Assembly: GCA_937901915.1 (NCBI GenBank)
Contig: CALGUD010000149.1
Location: forward strand, 33,758-97,757
Source: an uncultured Flavobacteriaceae bacterium
Lineage (GTDB): Bacteria; Bacteroidota; Bacteroidia; Flavobacteriales; Flavobacteriaceae
Reading direction: 5' to 3'
Length of the DNA stretch: 64,000 bases
Shown here: piece after piece, positions 42,215-49,909 of the stretch
Layout of the letters: the number at the start of each line of letters is the position of its first letter
Position numbering within the stretch: position 1 is the stretch's first letter
The notes under the pieces: model-generated
Database searches by the model: none
Told to the model about the DNA's origin: nothing
Seen by the model: only the letters and a program-made list of their open reading frames with translations
Position numbers and translations under genes: made by a program

Positions 42215-43457
42215 ACTCGTAGGGTCGCATTTTAGGGGTGTTGTCAATTAATTCTTCTGGGATTAATTGCGGGAAAATTTTTTCTCCAACTTCCAATAAA
42301 TTCACAAAGGTACTGTGAAGCATAATAGTTGCCGAAGGGATTTTGTTTGTAATTTTTGCAAAAAGGTTTACAGGTCGATAGGGGACGTCACCATAACCGT
42401 CGCGATCCAGGTCATAACCACTATATCCACTCCAGTAATTACTGTTATAAAGGTTTGTATTGTATTTAGAATTCGTAACAACTTCAAAAGTATTGGCTAG
42501 AAAATTATTGGAAATTATTTTATTATCTATACAATTACCCTTCATATCCATAGCAGTTCCATTGTTGCTAAACTGGTTTTCAAAAATATGCAGTCTATTG
42601 GCACCTTCGGCCAATATTCCTATGGTGTTTTGAATAAATTTATTGCCTTTTATCTTTCCGTCACTAATTTCTTTGAGTAAAAGGCCGTAGGAAGCTCCGC
42701 CCCAATTGTACATAAAACGGTTGTTTACCATTGCAATTTGTTTAGAAAACATAACTGCCACTCCGGCACCGTTTTTTTCGAATATATTATCACAGTATTC
42801 ATCCCGATTGGAAAACATAAAATGTAGTCCATAACGAAGATTTTCATAGCTATGGTTATCATTAATAAAACTATCGTCTATAAACTCAAAGTAAATTCCA
42901 TCCCTGTGCCCGTTAAGGATATTATCTTCTATACGGAGGTGATTACCTTTCCATGCATGAATGGCGTTTCCTGCTGACGCCTCATCATCAAAAGAGCCCA
43001 AAATTCGATTACTTGTTATTTCACAGTAACTGGCTTGTTCCAGGTAAATCCCAAAAAAGCAATTTTTAATGAGGTTGTTATGGATTCTTACATGTTTTGC
43101 TTTTCGAATTTTTATTGCTGCAATTTCTTTTAAAAAACTTACACCTACATTTATTAATTCCAACCCTGTAATTGTAACTGAGTCTGATACTATAATAAAC
43201 ATATCGTCAACGGTACTTTCAGCATCAATTATTGCTTTCCCATCTGCTATGATAGTGAGGGGTTTATTGATAAGCAGGGAATGCTCCTTATAAACTCCTT
43301 CATGTACTATAAGAGTATCAAATGCATTGGCCCTAAGTACAGCTTCACCAACAGTCTTATATTGTTGCTTATTACCCACATGTAATTGGCCATAACTGTA
43401 GTTGCTTAATAAGCCAAGTAAAATGCTGAACAACGTACAAAAACACAATCTGCTCAT
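42207..43457 (-). CDS. nosD: NosD, periplasmic copper-processing protein
   Basis: 416 residues with a signal peptide (MSRLCFCTLFSILLGLLSNYS) and a parallel beta-helix made of about ten CASH/PbH1 repeats: VRIHNNLIKNCFFGIYLEQA, ITSNRILGSFDDEASAGNAI, NHLRIEDNILNGHRDGIYFE and MVNNRFMYNWGGASYGLLLK. The tail includes NYWSGYSGYDLDRDGYGDVP, a block conserved in NosD. It acts in the periplasm with NosF and NosY in CuZ maturation. Its ATG overlaps the nosL stop by four bases (ATGA), a typical translational coupling. Confidence 0.9.
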   Translation of the reverse strand: MSRLCFCTLFSILLGLLSNYSYGQLHVGNKQQYKTVGEAVLRANAFDTLIVHEGVYKEHSLLINKPLTIIADGKAIIDAESTVDDMFIIVSDSVTITGLELINVGVSFLKEIAAIKIRKAKHVRIHNNLIKNCFFGIYLEQASYCEITSNRILGSFDDEASAGNAIHAWKGNHLRIEDNILNGHRDGIYFEFIDDSFINDNHSYENLRYGLHFMFSNRDEYCDNIFEKNGAGVAVMFSKQIAMVNNRFMYNWGGASYGLLLKEISDGKIKGNKFIQNTIGILAEGANRLHIFENQFSNNGTAMDMKGNCIDNKIISNNFLANTFEVVTNSKYNTNLYNSNYWSGYSGYDLDRDGYGDVPYRPVNLFAKITNKIPSATIMLHSTFVNLLEVGEKIFPQLIPEELIDNTPKMRPYEYD

Positions 43458-43888
43458 TTACTTAAATGATTAACAAGCTGTTCCCAATTCAAGATTAAAC
43501 TCTCATATTTTGGTTGTATCTCACTTTTTTTACTGAAAGCTGCCAGATTTGCTCCCATTGGACTTCTAAAATCAGGAGAAATGATAAAATAGAGCGAGTC
43601 TACCTTATATAGCTGTTTCGGGTCGTTGTAAGCTATGGCAAATATATCCTGATATGCAGGAGATTCGTCTTTAATGTGGTTAATCATACACTCTGTAGCA
43701 TCATACTTCAATATACGTCCTTTATCGGTTATGAGTTCTGCTCCATAATTTGGATCGGCAATGGTCATTTTACAGTAATGACATTGGTCTTTACCAAAAT
43801 TTATAGGCTCAGGCCCCGAAGTGTTGCATGCACAAATTAATAATGTTAAGAAACAAACTAATATTTTAGCCTCACTTACTTTTTTCAT
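43454..43888 (-). CDS. nosL: NosL, copper-binding lipoprotein
   Basis: 144 residues. The start MKKVSEAKILVCFLTLLICA carries a lipobox, giving a membrane-anchored periplasmic protein. The signature QCHYCKMTIAD (CxxCxM) is the copper(I)-binding site of NosL, followed by YDATECMINHI and a SPMGANLAAFSKKSE block conserved in the family. NosL delivers copper to NosZ. It is coupled to the genes on both sides: its start overlaps the preceding stop by one base and its stop overlaps nosD by four. Confidence 0.9.
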   Translation of the reverse strand: MKKVSEAKILVCFLTLLICACNTSGPEPINFGKDQCHYCKMTIADPNYGAELITDKGRILKYDATECMINHIKDESPAYQDIFAIAYNDPKQLYKVDSLYFIISPDFRSPMGANLAAFSKKSEIQPKYESLILNWEQLVNHLSK

Positions 43889-44484
43889 TATCCAACTACT
43901 TTACTTTGTTTTTTACTAAACCACGATGCCAGGAACGATAAAAAGATAGAAATTGCTAAAAAAACAGTACCCAAATGCGGATAGGATTTTACATAAAAAT
44001 TTAGTAAATCTTTTTCTCCGAACATGGGTGGCATATACGTCATTCCTTCTATTTTAATTGGCGCTTTAGGATCCAGGTTATGTCCGTAATCATACATCCA
44101 TAAATAAAAATCATATACGCCAAGAATAGCTAAAACTAACATTATAACAAACCATGTTGCATAAGCCCATGTTCTATTTATTAAAACAGCTATTAGTCCC
44201 AGTCCCATCATACAATAAATAACTATTGGAAAGTATTTTAATTCAGGAATTGCATCCGGTTCAATGGGCTTCATTCCAATATAATGGTTGAGGATATTAA
44301 TGTTGTTTATTATATTTCCCCCGTCTTCATCGCCTGAAAATTTATTGATCCAGATATTTAAACGTAATCCACCAGGAAACTGGGCCGCCTCGAGCGTGAT
44401 TTGCCATAAAGGGAATAAAAATATCCCTAACATAATGAGCACACCCAGCAGCATCAGCACACGTGGCTGTTTTATAAATTTCAT
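43888..44484 (-). CDS. Uncharacterised nos-cluster membrane protein (198 residues)
   Basis: Three or four hydrophobic segments: VLMLLGVLIMLGIFLFPLWQ, YFPIVIYCMMGLGLIAVLIN, TWFVIMLVLAILGVYDFYLW and LGTVFLAISIFLSFLASWFS. Conserved-looking soluble loops lie between them (LNHYIGMKPIEPDAIPELKY and IEGMTYMPPMFGEKDLLNFY). It is tightly coupled to nosL by a TAATG overlap and follows the terminator-like hairpin after nosZ. Similar proteins accompany nosZ in Bacteroidetes, so it is probably an assembly or electron-transfer component, but no function has been assigned. Confidence 0.75.
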   Translation of the reverse strand: MKFIKQPRVLMLLGVLIMLGIFLFPLWQITLEAAQFPGGLRLNIWINKFSGDEDGGNIINNINILNHYIGMKPIEPDAIPELKYFPIVIYCMMGLGLIAVLINRTWAYATWFVIMLVLAILGVYDFYLWMYDYGHNLDPKAPIKIEGMTYMPPMFGEKDLLNFYVKSYPHLGTVFLAISIFLSFLASWFSKKQSKVVG

Positions 44485-44518
44485 AGAATTTTTTTTATCT
44501 AAAATTAAACTACAAAAA

Positions 44519-44554
44519 CCTTACGTGCCCTGTACTTTCACAAAGCACGTAAGG
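44519..44554 (-). terminator. Terminator-like hairpin inside the nos cluster, after nosZ
   Basis: On the minus strand CCTTACGTGC pairs perfectly with GCACGTAAGG across 16 bases and is followed by TTTTTG. It lies eight bases after the nosZ stop codon and 35 bases before the next gene, so it could terminate most nosZ transcripts or protect the nosZ 3' end. Confidence 0.7.
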
Positions 44555-44561
44555 GTGTTAA

Positions 44562-46577
44562 TTATTGTTCAGATTCTTGTTGCTTGATCTTTTCCTTCAA
44601 ACTTTCTTCATCCTGATTTTCTTCATTTAAGCCCCACATAAGCTTCACATCTGATCCTTTAGGAGAAACTCTTACGTAACCTGACATTTCCTGGTGCAGC
44701 GCACTACAAAAATCGGTACAGTAATAAGCAAAAACACCTGGTTTAAAAGGCTCCCATTTTAAAGTACGGGTTTGTCCCGGCATAATAAGAAGTTCGGCAT
44801 TTGTAGCCCCTTGTATAGCAAATCCATGAGGCACATCCCAATCTTGTTCTAAATTGGTTACGTGAAAATATACCTGGTCTCCCATTTTTATACCTTCAAT
44901 ATTATCAGGTGCCAAATGGCTTCTGATAGCTGTCATGTACACATGTACCGTATCACCGTCACGTACCACTTTAGTTTGTCCTTCTCCTTTGGAAGCATAA
45001 GGATGCCCGTTGTCTTCAATTCGGTAAAACTTTTTCATGTTCTCCTGTAGTTTGCTTGCAGGAAGTGCTTGTGCATAATGGGGTTCCCCTTTAGTCGGAA
45101 AATCAAGTAAGAGCTTCATTTTATCACCACTAATATCAAATAACTGAGCACTATGTGCAAGTTCAGGACCGGTAGGTAGATAACGGTCTTTAGTAATCTT
45201 ATTCATTGCTACTAAATATTTTCCATAAGGTTTTCTGGTTTCTCCGCCTGGAATAACAAGGTGACCTGGAGAATAAAAAGTTGGTTGCCTGTCAGTTACT
45301 TCCAGTTTTTCAACATCCCATTTAACAACTTCAGATGAAATAAAGAAGGTAGTATACGCGTTTCCTTTACCATCAAACTCTGTATGCAGAGGTCCTAACC
45401 CCGGTTTTTTAAGAATACCGTGTAATCCCGATTCATAGTTTATAATAGGAATACCATCTATATCGCCTGCAAAATCTTTATTCTCTATAGCTGTCATTAA
45501 TTTATCAAAAGAATAAATTGACATATCTGCAGAAAGTTTTCCATTGCCCACAATATACTCACCGGTAGGGTCTATATCACATCCATGCGGTGATTTTGGC
45601 ACCGGAATAAAATATACCATATCCGGACAATCTTTAGGATTCAGAATAATTGTTTTTGTTTTTTCTTCTGATTCCACAATGCTTGTATGATGATTCATTA
45701 AGTTGTGATAGTAAGAGGTTTCACGCTCTTTTCCCTTACCTTCTTTAAGATACTCTTCAGCTTTTTTCCAATTTATAATAGCCATTAAATCTTTATCTTT
45801 CTGAGAAGCATTAACCTCTAAAAGTGTATGTGCTTCTTCAGAATTATAGGTAGTTAGAAAGCTCCATCCATGCGATTTTGCTTTACCATTTCTTGCAAGG
45901 TCATAATTATACCCCGGCATTTCGATCTGGAAGGCCAGATCCATTTCTCCACTTTCATTATTAACAGAAACGTAATTGATTAATCCTGTAAAATTCTCTT
46001 TATAGGTTGAAATTGGCACGTCTTTTTGTGGTATTGGCACACTAAACCGGGTACCTGAAACCAGGTATTCTGAGTTTTCTGTTATAAATGGTGCACAGTG
46101 CAAGCCTGCTACGTCTGGAATTTCCAAAATTTCTACCGTTTCAAAGGTAGTAAGGTCAACCCTTGCAATACGAGGTGTATTGTTACCATTTACAAACAGC
46201 CAGCGCCCATCAAACTCACCATTGGTTTGCGAAAGTTCAATGTGGTGTGAATCATCCCATGGTACAAAACCATAAGACGTATTAAACATTGGTTTTGTTT
46301 CTTCACTATAACCATATCCGTTTTCCGGATATACAGAAAATACTGGAATTTCTTTGAGCAACCTGCCCGAAGGTAATCCATAAGCAGTAATTTGACCACT
46401 ATAGCCCCCTGACATAAAAGCATAGAATTCATCGTACTCCCCTGGTGCTACATATACCTGTTCGGCTGCATTACCATCTACTACATTGGATGTATCTTTT
46501 CGATCACATCCTGAAAGAATTAACATGCCAGTTAAGACACACGATAATAATAAGGATTGTTTAATTGATTTTTTCAT
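44562..46577 (-). CDS. nosZ: Nitrous oxide reductase NosZ (clade II, lipoprotein type)
   Basis: 671 residues. It reduces N2O to N2 with a tetranuclear CuZ and a binuclear CuA centre. The start MKKSIKQSLLLSCVLTGMLI reaches a lipobox (LSGC, Cys24) rather than a twin-arginine signal, typical of clade II NosZ. Histidine-bearing blade segments include VAGLHCAPFI, MNHHTSIVES, KSPHGCDIDPTG, GPLHTEFDGKG and SPGHLVIPGG. The CuA site is complete: His584 in DVPHGFAI and Cys620, Cys624, His628 and Met631 in YCTDFCSALHQEMSG. It should be a membrane-anchored periplasmic enzyme. Confidence 0.96.
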   Translation of the reverse strand: MKKSIKQSLLLSCVLTGMLILSGCDRKDTSNVVDGNAAEQVYVAPGEYDEFYAFMSGGYSGQITAYGLPSGRLLKEIPVFSVYPENGYGYSEETKPMFNTSYGFVPWDDSHHIELSQTNGEFDGRWLFVNGNNTPRIARVDLTTFETVEILEIPDVAGLHCAPFITENSEYLVSGTRFSVPIPQKDVPISTYKENFTGLINYVSVNNESGEMDLAFQIEMPGYNYDLARNGKAKSHGWSFLTTYNSEEAHTLLEVNASQKDKDLMAIINWKKAEEYLKEGKGKERETSYYHNLMNHHTSIVESEEKTKTIILNPKDCPDMVYFIPVPKSPHGCDIDPTGEYIVGNGKLSADMSIYSFDKLMTAIENKDFAGDIDGIPIINYESGLHGILKKPGLGPLHTEFDGKGNAYTTFFISSEVVKWDVEKLEVTDRQPTFYSPGHLVIPGGETRKPYGKYLVAMNKITKDRYLPTGPELAHSAQLFDISGDKMKLLLDFPTKGEPHYAQALPASKLQENMKKFYRIEDNGHPYASKGEGQTKVVRDGDTVHVYMTAIRSHLAPDNIEGIKMGDQVYFHVTNLEQDWDVPHGFAIQGATNAELLIMPGQTRTLKWEPFKPGVFAYYCTDFCSALHQEMSGYVRVSPKGSDVKLMWGLNEENQDEESLKEKIKQQESEQ

Positions 46578-46588
46578 AGTATTGGTTT

Positions 46589-47080
46589 TTAATTTACAGC
46601 TTCGTCTTTTGAATTAACTTTTTCTATATCATTATGTCTCATAAATTCGAGGATGTCTCTGGCGTCACCAATGGCAACTCCCTGGTTGGGCATACGTGTA
46701 AGACATTCTTCAAGGAGCTTTTGAGCTACCGGGTCTTCATCAAGCATTACGTCCACATTTGTGATCATGTTCATGATCCATTCAGGTCGTCTTCTGTTTG
46801 TTACCCCGGCAAATCCCGGGCCTACTACCCTTTGATCGGTAAGTTTATGGCATGCGGAACATTTCATTTCATAAATAGCTTTTCCGCTTTTAATCATACT
46901 TTCTTCCAGGGGATCAGTGAGAGTTACATTTTGTACTGCTCCTATTCCTTTAGGACTGGCTTCAACTTTTTCTTCCTCGACCTCTGTTGTTGTGTTGTTG
47001 TTGTCCTTTGCGGTTTTGTCACCACAACTTAAAATTGTGCCTGCTATTAAAATGAGTGATAAAATTGTTATTCTTTTCAT
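46589..47080 (-). CDS. Cytochrome c lipoprotein of the nos cluster
   Basis: 163 residues. A lipoprotein signal (MKRITILSLILIAGTILSC, Cys19) is followed by an acidic linker and one class I c-type haem domain: CSACH in EMKCSACHKLTDQRVVGPG binds the haem and the methionine of CLTRMPNQGV is the sixth ligand. It starts 33 bases after the polytopic gene and ends 11 bases before nosZ, so it is probably the electron donor for NosZ, taking electrons from a menaquinol-oxidising complex. Confidence 0.92.
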   Translation of the reverse strand: MKRITILSLILIAGTILSCGDKTAKDNNNTTTEVEEEKVEASPKGIGAVQNVTLTDPLEESMIKSGKAIYEMKCSACHKLTDQRVVGPGFAGVTNRRRPEWIMNMITNVDVMLDEDPVAQKLLEECLTRMPNQGVAIGDARDILEFMRHNDIEKVNSKDEAVN

Positions 47081-47112
47081 ATTTGATTAATTTAAAGTTT
47101 AAAAATTTTAGT

Positions 47113-48396
47113 CTACGAATATCCTTGTTTAACTTCTGGTATTTTATGACTTAAGTCATGTTTATAGTTGTTTTTAAAAGCGATTATAAGTGTTAATGCA
47201 ATAGGAAATAGCAATGTAGTTACAAACAATATTTCATGGTAGTAGGACATAAAGCCTGCTTCAATCCAAAAGAGAAATCCCTGGGCGAACAAAATCATCT
47301 CTGTTGATAGAAAGGCAATGATTAATAATACATACCCTAAATTAGAAAACTGGTTAACAGGAAAATAACCCTCCCGGATCAGGATAGCCATAAGTACCAA
47401 GCTTATGGAGCCCAGCATTGTTAAGTGTATAAATCCAATTACAAAATTCCGGATGCTATAGGATATTTCTGCAATAAAAGGAATAGCAACGGCAATTTGT
47501 GTAACAATTTTTAAAAATAAACTAACCAGTCCGACTGTAAGTAACCAAATTGAAATATTTCTACCTGACAAAACTTGCCTGTATCCTTTAAAAAGTTTTT
47601 TAAGTATAGGATAAAAAGCAACAGCCTGAAGCACTACACCCAATGAAGTAAGATAAAAAAGGAATTTTTCCGGAGTACTCCACGTAATACTCAATGCATA
47701 CGTAAGTATTAATGACAATTGGAGTATACCGAAGGTAACTTTACTTACTTTAATTTCCTTACCATTTTTAGCTAAATATGCCGTGAGTAAAGCCAAAATG
47801 GCATAGGTAAACCAACCATTAAACTGAAAATGGAGGAAAAATTGAATACCTGCATAATAAAGTGGATGCGATTTTCCTAAAATTGCGCTTACCGGCGCAA
47901 TACTCCACAAACCTAATGTTGATATAAGCATCCAGTAAACAGACCATCTGGCAAAAGTTTTTGTTATACTGTTGGATAATTTCTTTAGATCTCTCAGGAA
48001 GAACCAGGCAAAGTAATAAGCCGCGATAAGATGTAAAGTACTAAAGGCAATACTCAATACCCCATACCCCTGATATGTAAAAAAAACAGCCATACCAATT
48101 CCCGCCACTATATTGAGCAGTAGTACCCGTTTGTATACATGTTTGTAAATGGTATTTTTTATCAAAATGAACAACAGAGCTCCACTTATTGCTATAAAAC
48201 CCCATCCTAACATGGCAATATGAGAATGTGAATGAAGAAGGTATTTATAATCTAAGAAAGGGATTTCTTTGATGTAGATAAAACGCATAAGAGTACCAAA
48301 CACAGATGCCAACAGAAAAAAAGCCAGTGCTGTTCTAAACCACTTCACCTTAGTTGAAAAACTGAAACCATTCTGTGAAACTTCTGTTTTAACCAT
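47113..48396 (-). CDS. Polytopic membrane protein, haem-copper oxidase I/NnrS-like, first gene of the nos cluster
   Basis: 427 residues with about 12 membrane helices. Helical histidine patterns recall haem-binding membrane proteins: LLHSHSHIAMLGWGFIAIS near residue 56, FFLHFQFNGWFTYAILA in the middle, FVIGFIHLTMLGSISL and MSYYHEILFVTTLLF near the end. The full CuB ligand set of terminal oxidases is not evident. Position as the first gene of the cluster suggests a menaquinol-dehydrogenase-like or electron-transfer role, or NO-response function as in NnrS. Family membership is uncertain. Confidence 0.68.
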   Translation of the reverse strand: MVKTEVSQNGFSFSTKVKWFRTALAFFLLASVFGTLMRFIYIKEIPFLDYKYLLHSHSHIAMLGWGFIAISGALLFILIKNTIYKHVYKRVLLLNIVAGIGMAVFFTYQGYGVLSIAFSTLHLIAAYYFAWFFLRDLKKLSNSITKTFARWSVYWMLISTLGLWSIAPVSAILGKSHPLYYAGIQFFLHFQFNGWFTYAILALLTAYLAKNGKEIKVSKVTFGILQLSLILTYALSITWSTPEKFLFYLTSLGVVLQAVAFYPILKKLFKGYRQVLSGRNISIWLLTVGLVSLFLKIVTQIAVAIPFIAEISYSIRNFVIGFIHLTMLGSISLVLMAILIREGYFPVNQFSNLGYVLLIIAFLSTEMILFAQGFLFWIEAGFMSYYHEILFVTTLLFPIALTLIIAFKNNYKHDLSHKIPEVKQGYS

Positions 48397-48547
48397 TGTT
48401 GCTGTTTGATATTTGCTGTTTTAAATACTGAATATACTAGGGAAAAATTTCAGGTTTTTTGTGAAGTTAGTAAATCTTTAAAGCTTTCTTACTCTTTTTA
48501 TTTATTTACAAATTGTAATTAATTTCTTAAAGATAATTAAAAATATG

Positions 48548-48562
48548 ATACTTTTCAAGTAT
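48548..48562. promoter_or_regulatory. Inverted repeat upstream of the nos cluster
   Basis: ATACTT and AAGTAT pair around TTC. It lies 17 bases from the second palindrome, and may be an operator. No regulator can be named. Confidence 0.35.
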
Positions 48563-48578
48563 TAAAAGGGTTTATAAT

Positions 48579-48595
48579 ATGATTTCTATAATCAT
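48579..48595. promoter_or_regulatory. Candidate CRP/FNR-type palindrome upstream of the nos cluster
   Basis: ATGATT and AATCAT form a perfect six-base palindrome across five bases. The TGAT half-site with ATCA resembles CRP/FNR family operators, and N2O-respiration genes are usually under such a regulator. The spacing differs from the FNR consensus (TTGAT, four bases, ATCAA). Confidence 0.4.
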
Positions 48596-48763
48596 GAACT
48601 TTATTGTTTTGCCGAACAAAGAATTACAGTTTATACTAACAAAATTCTTAGTAATTATATAGTTCAGTGAAAAAAACAGAAAGGATAATTTAAGGGAACT
48701 CCAACAAAACATGAAGAAGAATTCAGAAAGAGGTGAAGAAATAATTAATTTTAAACGAGTATA

Positions 48764-49909
48764 TTAATAGCTAACATAATCAATGATTTCTAATCCATAA
48801 CCAGTCATACCAACTCTTTTTGTACGGCCTGAATTGGATATAAGACGTAATTTATGTAGTTCAAGGTCATGAAGTATTTGAGCTCCTATACCATAATCTT
48901 TAGTATCCATTATGATTGGCGGAGTTTTTAATATTCCCTCAGATTGTAAATTACGTAATTCCTGAAGGCGGTTAAGCAGGTTTAAAGAGCTGTTATCCTG
49001 ATTAATAAAAACAATAGCCCCTTTTTTTTCGTTGTTAATCAGATTAAATATTTTACTGAGCTTTTCATCTGCATTATTGGTCAGGGTACTTAATATATCA
49101 CTATTGACTAAGGTTGAGTTTATTCTTGTTAATACAGGTTCATCCACTTTCCATGAACCCTTGGTTAGTGCAATATGTATTTGATTGTTTGTAGTTTGGA
49201 GATATGCTCTTAATCTAAAATCACCAAACCTTGTTTGGATATCGAAATCTTCTTTCTTAATAATAAGGCTGTCGTGTTGCATTCGGTAAGCAACAAGGTC
49301 TTCAATAGAAACAATTTTAAGGTCAAATTTTCTGGCAACTTCAGTAAGCTCGGGTAACCTGGCCATAGAACCATCTTCATTCATGATTTCAACAATAACC
49401 CCTGCAGGTTGAAACCCGGCCAATCTGGCAAAATCTATAGCTGCTTCCGTATGACCTGTTCTCCTTAGTACTCCACCTTCTTTAGCGATTAGCGGAAAAA
49501 CATGTCCGGGTCGTGTTAATTCATGTGCTTTGGTATCCTGATCAATAAGGGCTTTAACTGTTTTAGACCTGTCAGATGCGGAAATTCCTGTAGTAACCCC
49601 TTTTCCGCGTAAATCCACAGATACTGTAAAAGCTGTTTGTAGTGAGTCTGTATTATTGGTTACCATCATACCAAGCTCCAGTGATTTACACCTATTTTCG
49701 GTCAATGGAACACAAATAAGGCCACGACCATGCTTGGCCATAAAATTTATCATTTCGGGAGTTGTTTTCTCAGCTGCTGCCACAAAATCGCCTTCATTTT
49801 CTCTATCCTGATCATCAACCACTATAATTACTTTACCGGCACGAATATCTTCAATAGCTTCCTGAATAGTATTTAATTTAAACTCTGCTGTTTTATTTGT
49901 CTTATTCAT
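48764..49909 (-). CDS. ribBA: RibBA-like: DHBP synthase with degenerate GTP cyclohydrolase II domain
   Basis: 381 residues. The N-terminal half is an intact 3,4-dihydroxy-2-butanone-4-phosphate synthase: DDQDRENEGDFVAAAE, DLRGKGVTTGISASDRSKTV and GVLRRTGHTEAAIDFARLAG carry its acidic and histidine residues. The C-terminal half aligns with GTP cyclohydrolase II in length and in the closing KDYGIGAQILHDLELHKLRL. The zinc cysteines expected near HSECLTGD and RCDCG are absent (VLTRINSTLVNSDIL), so the second activity is probably lost. It is the last gene of the lptG operon, overlapping it by eight bases. Confidence 0.88.
   Translation of the reverse strand: MNKTNKTAEFKLNTIQEAIEDIRAGKVIIVVDDQDRENEGDFVAAAEKTTPEMINFMAKHGRGLICVPLTENRCKSLELGMMVTNNTDSLQTAFTVSVDLRGKGVTTGISASDRSKTVKALIDQDTKAHELTRPGHVFPLIAKEGGVLRRTGHTEAAIDFARLAGFQPAGVIVEIMNEDGSMARLPELTEVARKFDLKIVSIEDLVAYRMQHDSLIIKKEDFDIQTRFGDFRLRAYLQTTNNQIHIALTKGSWKVDEPVLTRINSTLVNSDILSTLTNNADEKLSKIFNLINNEKKGAIVFINQDNSSLNLLNRLQELRNLQSEGILKTPPIIMDTKDYGIGAQILHDLELHKLRLISNSGRTKRVGMTGYGLEIIDYVSY

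Larger units (their letters stand above)
48397..48763. other. nos operon upstream region
   Basis: 367 bases between the nos cluster start and the end of ribBA, both on the minus strand. It is AT-rich without a gene. Two inverted repeats (48548-48562 and 48579-48595) lie 150-200 bases before the first nos start. No -7/-33 element on the minus strand is convincing. Confidence 0.5.

Noticed and set aside
44562..46577. NosZ gene as cytochrome oxidase subunit II, because of its CuA motif
   Set aside because: The long N-terminal region with repeated histidine blades, the total length and the nos neighbours fit NosZ only.
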